DNA of 64,000 bases from Cryptomeria japonica. Lineage: Eukaryota > Streptophyta > Pinopsida > Cupressales > Cupressaceae. Positions 31,749-43,734 of the stretch are shown one piece after another; position 1 is the first letter of the stretch, and every line of letters starts with the position of its first letter. Below the pieces are notes generated by a model. The model was given only the letters and a program-made list of their open reading frames with translations. It did no database searches and was not told the origin of the DNA. The DNA is taken from NCBI RefSeq assembly GCF_030272615.1, contig NC_081408.1, positions 407,695,889-407,759,888 of the forward strand, in the 5' to 3' direction. The position numbers were made by a program, and so were the translations under genes.

Positions 31749-34700
31749 TTGTGCTTTCATGCAATGTAAGGGGCTTGAACAATGGCCCTAGACAAAAAGT
31801 TGTTCGGGATTTGATTAGGAATCATTCACTTGATGTCCTATTCTTGCAAGAAACTAAACTTTCAGTGGAGAGTATGATGGGTGTCGTGCCAAAGTTGTGG
31901 GGGCAAGGCGAGTGTCAGTGTGTTGGGGCACAGGGTTCCTCGGGAGGGGTGGCCTATCTTTGGAACCCTTTAAGGTTCCGCTCTATCTGGTGGGCTGCCT
32001 CCAAATCCTCGTTATCTGGGGTGCTATCTAGTCTTGAGACTGGGGAATTCATCTTGTTTTTGAACATCTATGCTCCCACTGATCTTCAAGGTAAGCAAAA
32101 CTTATGGTTGCATGTTTCTGATATGTGAATGTTGGCCCCTTTTCATCCTTGGATTATGGTAGGAGACTTCAATGCCATCCTAGAGATGAGTGAAAAGAAG
32201 GGGGGTGTAATGCAGTTGGAACCTTCTTCTTTCCTTTTTCAGGATAGTATCTCCTTGCTACAGCTAGTTGACATTAATCCTAGCAATGGTTTGTTCACGT
32301 GGAACAACAAGATGGTGGGAGAGTATTGGATTGTAGAACGGTTGGATCATTTTCTAGTTTCTAGATTTTGGATTGGCGGGGGGTGGTCCACAAGTTCTGA
32401 GATTCTTGAATGGAGAGGGTCGGATTACTGGCCCATCAAGCTGGTTTCTTCTTCGGCTCGGGTAGCCCGCTCGCTTCATTTAAATTCCAACTTATGTGGC
32501 TTTGGGACCCTTCTTTGCAGGTTCATGTTGTGGAATGGTGGAGAAAAGGGAGGTCAACCTTTGGCACTACCATGTACTCTTTTGCCAAGCAGTTGCAATT
32601 TGTTAAGCTTCAGCTTAAACAGTGGAACCGACAAGGTTTCGGGAACATTTTTCATGAGAAGAAAGCTGCTCAAACTGTGCTGAATGAGATCACCAGTGAA
32701 ATCAGAGAGCATGGTTTGTCTGAGGAATTTCTTAGAGAGTAAGACATGGTTGTCAAGGTGATAAAGGAATGGGAGCTTAGGGAATTAATATATTGGAAGC
32801 AAAGAGATCGTATTGATTGGCTGAAGGAGGGGGACAAGAAAACTACTTTCTTCTTCAACTCGGTGAAAGCAAGGAGACATGGAAATTCCATCCCTGTTCT
32901 GGTTAATGATAGAGGTGAGCAGTGCTTATCCTTGCAGGAGATGTCTAGGGAGTTGCTTTTGTTTTTCCAGTCCCTCTTTAGGGAGGACTCTCAGGGGGAA
33001 ATAGTGGAGGAGAATCTAGTTTTGGCTTGCACTCCTTCTCTTGTCTCGAGGAAGATGAATGAGCAGCTTTTGTGTCCTATTTTGCTGGAAGAACTTGAGA
33101 GGATTGTCTTCCACATGAGGAAAGGAAAGGCTCTTGGACCGGATGGATTCTCGGTTGAATTCTTTCAAGAGTTCTGGGATATTATCAAGCTAGGTTTATT
33201 GGAAGTTGTCCAAGAGTCCCAAAGGAATAAGCAGATGCTTCGGGCATTGAATGTGACCTTCATTTCTCTAATCCCCAAGTGTGAAGGGGCTGACCGGTTA
33301 GGTCAGTTCCGCCCTATCTCTCTCTGTAATGTTATTTATAAGATCATCTCTAAGCTGATAGTGGATAGATTGAAGAAGTTCCTGGGGAATGTTATTTTTG
33401 AGGAGCGGAGTGGGTTTGTGGAAGGGCACCAAATTCTGGATGGGGTGGTCATTGCTACGGAGACCATTCATTCTATGGAAACCTCCAAGGAAAAAGCTAT
33501 ATTTATCAAGCTGGACATGGCTAAGGCGTACGATAGAGTTCGGTGGTCCTTCCTTCAGAAGATCATCAGGGCTTTTGGTTTTGTTGACGAGTGGATCCAG
33601 TGGGTTATGAGTTGTGTTACATCCACTTCTTTCTCTATGCTTATCAATGGGGACCATACTGAGCTGCTTGGTGCTTCTAGGAGTCTCCGCCAGGGGGATC
33701 CCCTCTCCCCTTATTTATTCATTCTTCTTGTTGAGGGTCTAGGGAAGCTGATTAAGCATAATGTGGGCTTGGGTATTATTCAAGGTTGGAGATGGGGTAA
33801 TGACTTGCAGCCACAGTCTCATTTGTAGTTTGTGGATGACACAGGCCTTATGGGGCTAGCTCAGATCAATGAAGCTTCTAATCTACGTAAGGTCCTGGAT
33901 GTTTATCTTGCAGCTTCAGGCCAGTTGGTCAATGAGGATAAATCTTCTATCCTCTTTTTCAACACTCCTGAATCTATTCAAAGGAGGATTTCTCTTATCT
34001 TGAGATTCCAAGTTGGCACCCCACCCTTGACTTATTTGGGTATTCCTATTTCTCCTGGAAACCCTCCTAGGGAGTCATGGTAGGGGATCTTGGATAAATT
34101 CTGCTCGAAGGTTGATCACTGGACTCATAGATGGTTATCCTTTGCTGGGAGGGTTCAACTGATTCAGTCGGTGGTTCAGGCTCATCCGATCTATCGATGT
34201 ATGCTTCAGGTGGCTCCTAAGTGGTTCTTGAAGGGTTTGGATTCTCTAGCTAAGCAATTCTTATGGGCAGGTAATCTCTCCTCTTCCAAATGGAGTCTTG
34301 TCAATTGGGACCTGGTGTGTAGCCCAAAGCAGTCAGGGGGGCTTGGGTTAAGGTAGTCTATTCTTTTTGGGGAAGCACTTGCAGCTAACTTGTATTGGAA
34401 GTGGTGTGTTGAGCAGGATCGAGGCTAGGCTAGGATTTTGGCCAACAAATATATGCAAAGTATCCCGATGGAGGAAAACCCTATATATCTGCTTGAAGGA
34501 AAGGGCTCATCCGTCTGGTATACTCTCAAGAGGGGGGCTTCTCTCATTAAGGCTGGACTTTTTTGGATTTGCAGAAGGGAGGAAGAGGTCCTTTTCTGGA
34601 ATGACTCTTGGGATAGATACCCTCCCATCCTTGATTAGTTTCCTAAGATTGGGAACCTATGTCAGAGGTTTTTGGAAGCGGGATGGTCAAGGGTGAGTGA

Positions 34701-35961
34701 CTTTAAGGAAATTTATAGGTGCAACTGGCTGGATTTGGAGCGGTGGAAGACTCCTAATGAATGGCCAGTTGTTGGGATGGAGGAAGAGTGTGCTGAGTTG
34801 CAGGGCATTTTGGCGAGTAGACATTGTAGCTCCCTCAAGGGTAGGGATGGGCTTGCTTGTTCTCCAAATCCTAAGGGCATTTTTTCTGTGGCTAGTGGAT
34901 ACCGGGAATTGTTGAGCCGAAGACTTGAGGGAAGAGAAGTGAACTGGTGGAAATAGGTGTGGAATAATGTTTCTTGGCCGAAGTGTAACTACTTTGCTTG
35001 GACTTTGGCTTGGAATAGATGTCTAACTTGGGACAATATCTGCAAGCGGGGATTCTTGGGGCCTTCTATCTGTGTTTTGTGTGGTAATAGAGAGGAAGAT
35101 TCCTCACACCTATTTTTCAGATGCCCCTTCTCTATGCTTATCTGGCACTATTGGTGGGGGGTGTGGAACCATCCTTGTGTCCATGTGGATTCTTTGGTGG
35201 AGTTTTGGAGCAGTTTGGGTAGACCTCCTATCTCATCCTCCTTCCTCCAAACTGTTTGGTATATTGGGCCCATCTTCATTCTATGGTAGATCTGGCTTGA
35301 AAGGAACAGGAGGATCTTTTGTGAGGCCAAATTGTTTGTTCAACAATTTTGGAATAGGATCACTGCTATGATTTGGGAGATAGTGGAAGATAAATGTGAG
35401 GTGAATTTGCCGCTAGGTAGAGATGAGGCAGATATTGTGAGTAGGCTTGGCTTGCAGGAGTTGTCTCCTGCCTCTTCTTGTGTCAGAAGAGGTAGACGGG
35501 CTATGAAGAAGGTGCAAAGGGTGGGAAGGTGGATACCCCCTCAGGATGAGTTTATCAAGATTAACACTGATGGCTCATCTAGGGGTAACCCTTGCCCAAC
35601 TGGAATAGGTGGTGTTGGCAGGAATAGTATGGGGGGGTAGTTTTCTTCTTTTCGGTGTATAAAGGGTGGCAATCTAATAATTTTATGGAGGGTTTTACGA
35701 TTCTTTATGCACATGAGCGAGCTTTGGAGTTGGGTCGTAGGAAGGTGATTTGTGAATTGGATTCACAAATTGTTGTTAACTTGTTGTCTAAGCAGAAGGT
35801 GAGTGGGATTCAGTGGCAGTTGGCAAGGATTCCTCAGCAGATTCTCCAAATTAGCTCTTTAATGGAGCAGGTGTCCTTCATCCACATACCTCAAGAATAG
35901 AATGGAGCGGCTGACTGTTTGGCCAAGTGGGCCTCAGAACATGATAGTGATTAGAAAGTTG
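31745..35961 (+). pseudogene. L1 ORF2: endonuclease, reverse transcriptase, zinc finger, RNase H
   Basis: ATG at 31745 (ILSCNVRGLNNG) opens an APE-type endonuclease with FLQETKL, NIYAPTD and VGDFNAIL. The closing SDH motif reads SDYWPI, so the catalytic His is Tyr. RT follows: KGKALGPDGFSVEFFQ, FRPISLCNVIYKI, LDMAKAYDRVRW, LRQGDPLSPYLFIL and FVDD just after a TAG. A zf-RVT region has FAWTLAWNRCLTWDNICKRG, CVLCGNREEDSSHLFFRC and IWLERN. RNase H is INTDGSSRGNP, then ICELDSQIVV, then NGAADCLAKW. Frameshifts lie near 32480 and 35645. About eight of ten stops are TAG, several where Gln is expected. Confidence 0.9.
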
Positions 35962-36123
35962 AAGGTTGGGAGCATCTCTCTGGGGATTACTGTCAAGAAT
36001 TGCAAAAGATTTTCACTGAGGACATCGAGGGTTTTGAAGTTGGATGATCTGTGGCTGGGTTGGTGGTTCTTCTTTGGGGCCTCAGGGCTCTGGTTCTCTT
36101 TGTAATTCTTGTGACTGATTTTC

Positions 36124-36160
36124 AATAAAGTTTTTACCCTTTTATTCAAAAAAAAAAAAA
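36124..36160 (+). terminator. L1 poly(A) signal and A-tail
   Basis: aataaa at 36124-36129 is followed about 18 nt later by a run of 14 A (36148-36161), which merges with the target duplication. This is the 3' end of a polyadenylated, retrotransposed transcript. Confidence 0.85.
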
Positions 36161-36167
36161 ATTCATC

Positions 36168-37188
36168 CAAACACTTATGCATGAAAGTAAACAACTAAAC
36201 CATCAAAAGAATCCACACAAGAACACCAAGATTTTTTTACATGGAATACTCAAACTATGAAAAACCATGGTGAGAATCAAAATCACAATATAAAGTAATT
36301 GTTTACAATGATTAAGACCACCGACCAAAGAGCTCATTACTTTGGACTTGCACACTAAGGCACACAACCTTAGGCAAGATACAAGATAAAAGAATTGCAC
36401 AACTAAAGACCACTTCTTCAAGGCAAGATACAAAGCAAGTATTCAAATATAAAGGAATAAGAGATTGAACTGTATACAAAATAGCATCCGAGAAAATGTG
36501 AATAACAGTTCATTGCATATTACTCATTTGTTTTCTCTACAATACATATGAACCTTTGATTCTTGTCAACTTTGCATTATATTTGCACTGCACATCTCAC
36601 CACATTACTTACTTCATATCCATGCAATTCATATATATTGTCATCATACCAAATACAATTGATCTGCTCATTATATATCAATCAGATCAACAATGATCTC
36701 TACTAGGTCAGCCAAAATAAAGTGTAATGTGTACATAACATCAAGCCAAAAATATATCACCCAAAAGGTAGAGAAGACGTGTGATGGTTCACACTAAGTT
36801 GGGATACCTTCCAATCCTCATCAAAAAAACTTTGCATGCAACCGCTCGAACCAATATGCATAAGTCAATACAAACTAATTTTCTTAATCCCAAAAATATC
36901 TTAATCTGAACCCTCAAATAGAATAAGCGTACCACCATAAAACAACCATAACACCTTAGGAATAGGAAACACATTTCTCTACACACTCCTCAAAGAAAAA
37001 TTAGAACAACAAAATTGTCCATGAACAACTATCCAAACAATCTAGAAATCTGAAGACAAGCTACCAGAACAATTCTACAATAGACAACATGATCATCTAT
37101 AACCAATTTGGTACAAACACATATTCTGGGCCACAATATAGTTTACCAGAGTAGTCATCAAAGATAACAACATCACTTCTAGACAAAG
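36168..37188 (-). repeat. Copia-E LTR, main segment after the L1
   Basis: The continuation of 29844-29944. In sense it contains ttctcaccatggtttttc, the phrase found near the 3' end of the other copia LTRs. No gene is visible; the short ORFs are composition artefacts. It ends where Copia-B begins at 37189, so its true start is missing. Confidence 0.55.
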
Positions 37189-37859
37189 TGTTTTGTGTTT
37201 GAGGTGATGATTTAGGTCCATGCTATGTCTTAGCCAACATTGTTTTGGTTCACATGTGATATTGTATCATGTATGGTTGTATTTTTGCAACTAGGTGTTG
37301 AGTGTTGAGCTGACCATGGAAAGATAGGTTGATGTCATGTATAAATAAATGTAATAATCATGTAATTGAGTGTGTGTGCGTGAAAAATGTATTGATCTTT
37401 CAGAAGCAGAGAAAAGGTGTGAAGGAGAAGATGAAATTTGTTATGTGCTTAACCGGAACTGTAATCAGGCATTAAGGATGTTATTTCTCAGTTCATGATT
37501 TTTGGATGCAATCCGTGATTGTTTGTAAGGTAGTGAGTCTTCCCTGGGTTGTAGCCCTTTTTATTTTTGAGAAGTGAGCTCTAGGCAGTGTGCCTAAATA
37601 CATGTGCATTACCCATTGTAATACTTCTAACAAAGTATACCTATGTTGTGGGTTCATCCCCATCGTGGTTTTTCCCCTAATAGGGTTTCCATGTCAAAAA
37701 TATTGGTGTTATGCATGTTTATGATGTGTTGTTGATTTATACTTTCATGATTAATTATCATATCTGAGAATAAGTTCAAGTTGTGTGGGTTTTTGGTGAC
37801 AATCGATTCACTTCGCCCCCCCTCTCAGTTGTCTACCTTAATTCAGAGATATTTCATCA
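37189..37859 (+). repeat. Truncated 5' LTR of Copia-B
   Basis: It begins tgttttgtgtttgagg and ends tttcatca. It contains cgtggtttttcccc and the C-run gccccccctctcag near its end. It matches 42955-43617. Confidence 0.85.
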
Positions 37860-37860
37860 A

Positions 37861-37873
37861 TTGGTATCAGAGA
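37861..37873 (+). promoter_or_regulatory. Primer binding site of Copia-B
   Basis: ttggtatcagaga begins two bases after the LTR end and matches the iMet primer site for ten bases. Confidence 0.8.
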
Positions 37874-37914
37874 AGGTTCCTCTAAAGAAGCTTGACCACT
37901 TGAGGTGATCTGGG

Positions 37915-38894
37915 ATGGCAACCTATAAGAAGGATAGTATGAGATTTAATGGCACTAACTACTCTCTTTGGAAGAATCGCATGGAGTGTCACTTGAGATG
38001 CATTGTTGAATCTTACTAGACAATTACCAAATACAGGTATACCATTCCTCCAAATGGTCCTTCAACTTTGGATGAGATAAAGTCCAAGATGAATACAATA
38101 TTAGGGCTAAGGAAGCATTGTTGAGTGCTCTAACTAATTCTGAGATGACAAATGTTATGGAACTGAAGACTTCTCATGAGATCTGGAAAAAATTGGAAAC
38201 CTGGTATGAAGGTGATAGTTATGTGAAGATTGCTAAGTTGCAGAGCCTTAAGGGTAAATATGAGATGTTGAAGATGAGAAAAGATGATAATATCAATTCC
38301 TTCATGTAGAAAGTGAATGAACTTATGTGTAATATCAAATGTGTTGGTGGAACATTGGAAGAATCAAAGATTGTTTTTAAAGTGCTCAAATCCTTACCTG
38401 CATCATAAAAACACAAAGTTGTTGCTATTGAGGAGATCCAGACTATGACAAATGTGACTAGGGACATGTTGATTGGTAAGCTTTCATCCTTTGAATTGAG
38501 TGAGTTTGGTGATTCTCTTCCTAAGACAAAATCTATATTCAAGGCCAGTGTTTTTGAAAAGGGTAAGCAAAGTTATGATCTAGGTGAAAGTTCTTCAAGG
38601 AGGATATCCAGATATGAGAAATAGATGAAGAAAATTAAAGAATACCAGTGAGAGATTGAGGAGATTGAAGCCCTTATTGCCAAGAGATTACCCAAAGGAG
38701 TCAGTAAGTATGAAGTAAAATTGCCTCTTAAATGTTTTTTCTTGCAATAAGATAGTTCATTTTGCCTTAAGGTGTCCAGAAAGAGTTCCTAAGCCAAGAC
38801 CTAACAAACCTAGATTTCAAAAGAGAGGTTATTATGTTGTTGATGAAGGTGTGACAGATGATGAATCTAATAAATGTGGTTCAAGTGATAATTA
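37915..38894 (+). pseudogene. Copia-B gag
   Basis: ATG at 37915. It has MRFNGTNYSLWKNRMECHLR, then the helical UBN2-type part with MELKTSHEIWKKLETWYEG and LQSLKGKYEMLKM. The zinc knuckle is broken by a frameshift and stop: KCFF, then HFALRCPE in the neighbouring frame (38730-38770). Several stops, mostly TAG. Non-functional. Confidence 0.85.
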
Positions 38895-41800
38895 ATGGGT
38901 GTTTATTTCTATCAAGGAAGATGATCCAAATCCTACTGATTCTGGTAGTTGCATGAATGTGGAAAGAGCTTTAGCTACACAAGTTGAAGAGAAAGATGAA
39001 TGGGTGATTGATAGCGGATGATCTCACCATATGAAAGTTGATATGAATAAGTTTATGAGTTTGGAAAAGTATGAAGGCGACGTTGTAATATTTGGTGATG
39101 ATAAAGTTGGTATAATTCATGGTAGAGGTTTAATTTCTCTTGATGGTAAGCATAATATCGATGATATCTTGTATGTAGAAGGTCTAAAGCATAATATTTT
39201 GAGTGTTGGATAGATGGTTAACAAGGGATATGATCTTCAATTCAAGATGACAAGTGTAGAATCTTGGGAAGCTTTGGAATTGAGATTGCATCAAGTACAA
39301 AGACTAAAGCTAATATCTTTCACTTAAATGCTACTGGTAAAAGTTGTTTGATTGGTCAGATTGATGAAAGTTGGTTGTGGCATGGAAGGATGTGTCATGT
39401 GAATTTTGATAACATTATCAAGACAAGTTCTACTCAAGCAATGAGAGATCTTCCTAAGTTGATGAAACCTACCAACGCTATATGCAAGGAATGTCAGTTA
39501 GGAAAACAAACCAAAGTTACTTTCAGGAGTAAGAAGCATTATTCAAATGAATTGTTGGATCTTGTGCATATTGATTTATGTGATCCTTCTAGAGTTATAA
39601 ACTTGCAAGGAGATAGATATTTCATGTTGTTGATTGATGATTATTCTAGGATGATGTGGGTTAATTTCTTAAGGGAGAAATCTTAAGCTCTAGATAAGTT
39701 CAAGATTTTCAAAGCTAAGGTTGAGACAGAAACAGGTTTGAAGCTGAAGTATCTAAAATCTGAAAAAGGTGGTGAATTCACTTTGGTGAGTTGAATTCAC
39801 TTTGGTGAGACACAGTTGTCTTCTCCTATAACTCCTCGGTAGAATGGACTTGTGGAGAGGAATAACAGAACCATTCAAGAAGCTACCAGAACCATGAATT
39901 TGGAAGGAAATGTTTCGCATGTCTACTAGAGAGAAGTTTTTAGTATTATTATTTACACACTTAACTGAGTGCATATCAAAGGTGATACCGGTAAGACTCC
40001 TTGTGAACTGTGGTTTGGTCATGCTCCTACTGTTAAATATTTTATAATTTTTGGAAGTAATAGGGAAGTTTGATGCTAGATGTGATGAAGGAATATGTCT
40101 TGGTTATTCTACCAAAACCAAGGCCTATTGATATTATAAGAAGAGACTAAGAAGGATAGTTGAGAGTGAAAATGTCAAGGTTCATGAAGGCAAGAAAAGA
40201 CAGTCCAAATCCTCCTGATATGATTTAGATGATCAAAATGACTACTCAGATAAAGGGAAGCAACCTCAAACTCAGAACCAAGTGCAGATCATTTCGAAAG
40301 AAGCGACAAGTGCATTTGTTGAATAAATATCACAAGAGTCTGAAATCAAGAAAATCCTAAAACTCCTAGGTATGTAAGGTTGAATCATTTTAAAACTTAT
40401 ATTATAGGAGATAGAAATAAAGGTTTTCAAACAAGAAGAAGAGTTGCTAAAAAACAAGTTGAATATTGTTTGATTTCAAATATTGAACCTAAGGATACGA
40501 ATGAAGCATGTAAAGATAAACATTGGGTAACATGGGATCTTGTTCCCAGACCTAAGGACAAAAATGTAATTGGAACCAAATGGATCTTTCAAAAAAAATT
40601 GAATGAGCAAGGTGAAGTTGTTAGAAACAAAGCCAGACTTGTTTGTAAAGGATATTCACAAATGGAAGGAATTGATTTTGAAGAGACTTTTGACCCTATG
40701 GCAAGGATTGAAGCTGTAAGATTGTTTCTTGCTTATGTTGCTTAGAAGAATTTCAAATTCTATTAGATGGATGTCAAGTCAACATTCCTAAAATAGCGAA
40801 TTAGAAGAAGAGGTGTACATTGAGAAACTAGATGGATTTCAATTGTCTAATCAAGGTGATATGGTTTGTCGATTGATGAAAGCATTGTATAGACTCAAGC
40901 AAGCCCCAAGAGCATGGAATGCTAGATTGGATAAGTATTTGTTGAAGCTAGGATTCAATAAAGGTATTGTTGATAGTAATATTTACTTTAAGATTGATAA
41001 TGATAACATTCTGATTGTTGAAGTTTTTGTGTATGATATTATTTTTGGTGGAAATGAGAGACTACGTAAAAAGTTTTCTAATGAGATGCAGAATGAGTTT
41101 GAGATGTCTATAATTGGAGAGATGAAATTATTTTTGGGTTTGCAAATTACTTAGTTGGATAAAGGCATTTTTTATATCTCAATCCAAGTATGTGAAAGAG
41201 TTATTGAAAAAGTTTGGTTTGGAGGATACAAAGCCAGTTGGTACTCCTATGGTGACTGGATGTAAGTTGACTAAAGATGATGATTCTCCTAAGGCAAATC
41301 AAACTAGATATGGATCTATCATTAGCGGTTTTCTCTATTTGACTCAGACCAAACCTGATATCATGAATGTCGTGTGTCTTGTTGCTATATTTCAAGATAA
41401 TCCTAAGGAATCTCATGTTGTACTTGTTAAAAGAATTTTCAGATATTTGAAGGGATTAATTGATTTTGGTCTATGGTATCCTAAAGATGATGATTTTACT
41501 TTGAATGCTTTTACTAATGTTAATTGGGCAGGAGAAGTCGGTGACCAAAAGAGTACTAGTGGTGGTTCATTTTTCTTGGGAAAAAGATTGGTTTCATGGT
41601 TGAGAAAAAAGAAAAATTGTATTTCTCTATCTACTATGGAGGCATAATATATTGGTGTTGCAAATAATTGTACTCAGGTGGTATGGATGAAGCAGATGTT
41701 AAAGGATATCAAATTTGAGTATGATGAGCCTATTTCTATTTACTGTGACAATTCAAGTGTTATTAACATTTATAAGAATTTGGTGTTGCATTAAAAGACT

Positions 41801-41980
41801 AAGCATATATGCATCAAGTTTCATTTTTTCAGAGACAAGGTAAATGAGAAGGAAATCAGATTGGAGTATGTGTCTTCTAAGGAACGGATTGCAGATATCC
41901 TCATGAAGTCATTTCCTAAGGATACTTTTGAGTATCTCAGAGGAAAATTAGGTTTGATTTCCCCTCTTGATCAAAATTAA
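38895..41980 (+). pseudogene. Copia-B pol: protease, integrase, RT, RNase H
   Basis: Protease: WVIDSG, stop, SHHM (39000-39030), so the residue after DSG is a TGA. GAG_pre-integrase: WLWHGRMCHVNFDNI, CKECQLGKQTK. Integrase: LIDDYSRMMWV, then LKSEKGGEFT where SDNGGEF is usual (second Asp changed to Glu), then [46 protein letters not shown], and the catalytic box as FVYDIIFGG, so the first Asp of the DD pair is Tyr. RNase H: KSTSGGSFFLGKRLVSW, YCDNSSVINIY, KTKHICIKFHFFRDKV. Many stops and frameshifts. Confidence 0.88.
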
Positions 41981-42289
41981 GATGCATTGATTTGCATCAG
42001 TCTGGTGCATTTCACAGTCATATTTTGTGATCCATATTGATGATGAGTGGCTGCTACTCAGAAGGAGTAATCAATTTTGTGAGTCAAATGTTCAGATTCA
42101 TTTTTATCCTTGTGATTTGATTGCAAATGTGTTCCATTTCCATTGATGTCAAAGGGGGAGAGAGTCGTGTGAAAAACCTTAAAGGGGAGAGAGTGTCATA
42201 AGAAATTTAGGAGAGAAATATTTATTCTTTCTTTGTCATTGATTATTTTTCACATCATATGTTGTCATCAATGCCAAAGGGCGAGATTA
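41981..42289 (+). other. Copia-B 3' untranslated interior with polypurine tract
   Basis: About 300 bp, non-coding. It ends catcaatgccaaagggcgaga (near 42267-42287), a purine tract matching the ccaaagggggaga of Copia-C with one change. Confidence 0.7.
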
Positions 42290-43617
42290 TTGGAAGAATG
42301 TTGCAAATATGTGCTTAATAGATATTTGAGAGATGTGTTGTCATTGATGTCAACATATTTCTCTGTCTGTGGCATTGATGTAATGAAGTTTAGTGAGTTA
42401 GTCTGTTTAATATGATGAAGATTAGACTTTGTAGATTAAAAGGTTTTTAGAGGGATGTATGTAGTTGATTCACTTCAATTTGCAGAGGTTCGCATGAAGA
42501 TTTGATTTAGTTATGGGCATCTGTATTGTGGCTGATTTTTCAGTTGTTGAGTGGTGAGAGTGTTCAATATTTTGTTCCACATTCATCTGCATTGTAATAT
42601 CTTGTTATGTGGATTTGGTAGTATGTTTGGAACATTGGTGGGTATCCTCAATTCAAGTGGTTTGTGTTTTGGAGGTCAACAAGTGATTTTTCAAGGTTGA
42701 CAATCATTGCATTCAGTGTTCTTGAGGTCCGGAGATAATGATGATTCTAGTCATTTGTGTTGATGCAGATGTTGCTATGATAATTCATGATACTTATGGA
42801 TGTTTCTAGATCATGTTCCTTTGGTGTCAATGGTCCTCATTGATCATTGAGCTCGTAATTGATTATTTTCTTTGGATCGATGGTGTTCTTCATGTTCTTG
42901 GTTGACCGGATGATTGCAGTGTGTTGTAGATGTTCGCAACAAAATTATTGGAAGAGTTTTGTGTTTGAGGTGATGATTTAGGTCCATGCTATGTCTTAGC
43001 TGACATTGTTTTGGTCTTCATGTGATATTGTATCATATAAGGCTATAATTTTGTAATTAGGTGTTGAGTGTTGAGTCGACCTTGGAAAGATAGGTTCATG
43101 TTGTGTATAAATAAATGTAATAATCATGTAATTGAGTGTGTGTGAGTGTAAAAATGTATTGATCTTTCGAAAGAAGAGAAAACGTGTGAATGCGATGATA
43201 AAGGTTGTTATGTGTGAATGTGAAGATAAAGGTTTTTATGTGCTTAAAGGTTGTTATGATTTTTGAATGTAATATGTGATTGTTTGTAAGGCAGTGAGCC
43301 TTCCCTAGGTTGTAGCCCTTTTTCTTTTTGAGCAGTGAGCTCTAGGTAGTGTCCCTAAAGTAATGTGCATTCCCCATTATAACACTTCTAACATTGTATA
43401 CCTATTTTGTGGGTTCATCCCCATCGTGGTTTTTCCCGTAACAGAGTTTCCACATCAAAAATCTTGGTGTTATGTGTGTTTATGATGTTTTGTTGATTTA
43501 TGCTTTCATGATTAATTATCATATCTAAGAATAAGTTCAAGTTGTGTAGGTTTTTGGTGACAACTGATTCACCCCCCTTCTCTCAATTGTTCGCACTATT
43601 TCAGAACTATTTCATCA
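42290..43617 (+). repeat. 3' LTR of Copia-B (about 1.33 kb)
   Basis: The start is set by the polypurine tract and by analogy to Copia-A and Copia-C, to within about 10 bp. The ttattggaaga phrase at the start recurs at 42945, exactly where homology to the truncated 5' LTR begins. The end is tttcatca at 43617. The C-run is at 43571-43577. Confidence 0.7.
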
Positions 43618-43719
43618 ACCCCTTTCAAATATATTCTAGATGTTGATATTATTTTGTATAAGGTCATAGGATGAAGGCTCTATTTTGAGTTTGTCGCCAC
43701 CCATTCTCACAAATTCTCC

Positions 43720-43734
43720 TGGAACCCTAGTTTT
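43720..43734. repeat. Target site duplication of LINE-2, left copy
   Basis: tggaaccctagtttt is repeated exactly at 44864-44878. On the minus strand an 8-base A-run precedes this copy, marking the 3' end of LINE-2. Confidence 0.85.

Larger units (their letters stand above)
29945..36156 (+). mobile_element. L1-type LINE, near full length
   Basis: A GC-rich 5' end, ORF1, ORF2 with endonuclease, RT and RNase H, an AATAAA signal and an A-tail, bounded by an 11 bp target duplication. It sits in the plus orientation inside the minus-strand Copia-E LTR. The order and the C-terminal RNase H are those of plant L1 elements. Both ORFs are broken, mainly by TAG codons, with two frameshifts in ORF2. It is younger than Copia-E but still clearly old. 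Confidence 0.9.
37189..43617 (+). mobile_element. Copia-B, decayed Ty1/copia element with truncated 5' LTR
   Basis: Primer site at 37861, gag, protease, integrase, RT and RNase H in copia order on the plus strand, then a polypurine tract and a longer 3' LTR. The two LTRs match over 37189-37859 and 42955-43617. The 3' copy has about 0.66 kb more at its start, including the tgttgtcattgatgtcaaca motif seen early in Copia-A's LTR. The 5' LTR has therefore lost its first half. There is no target duplication, as expected from such a loss. Confidence 0.85.
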
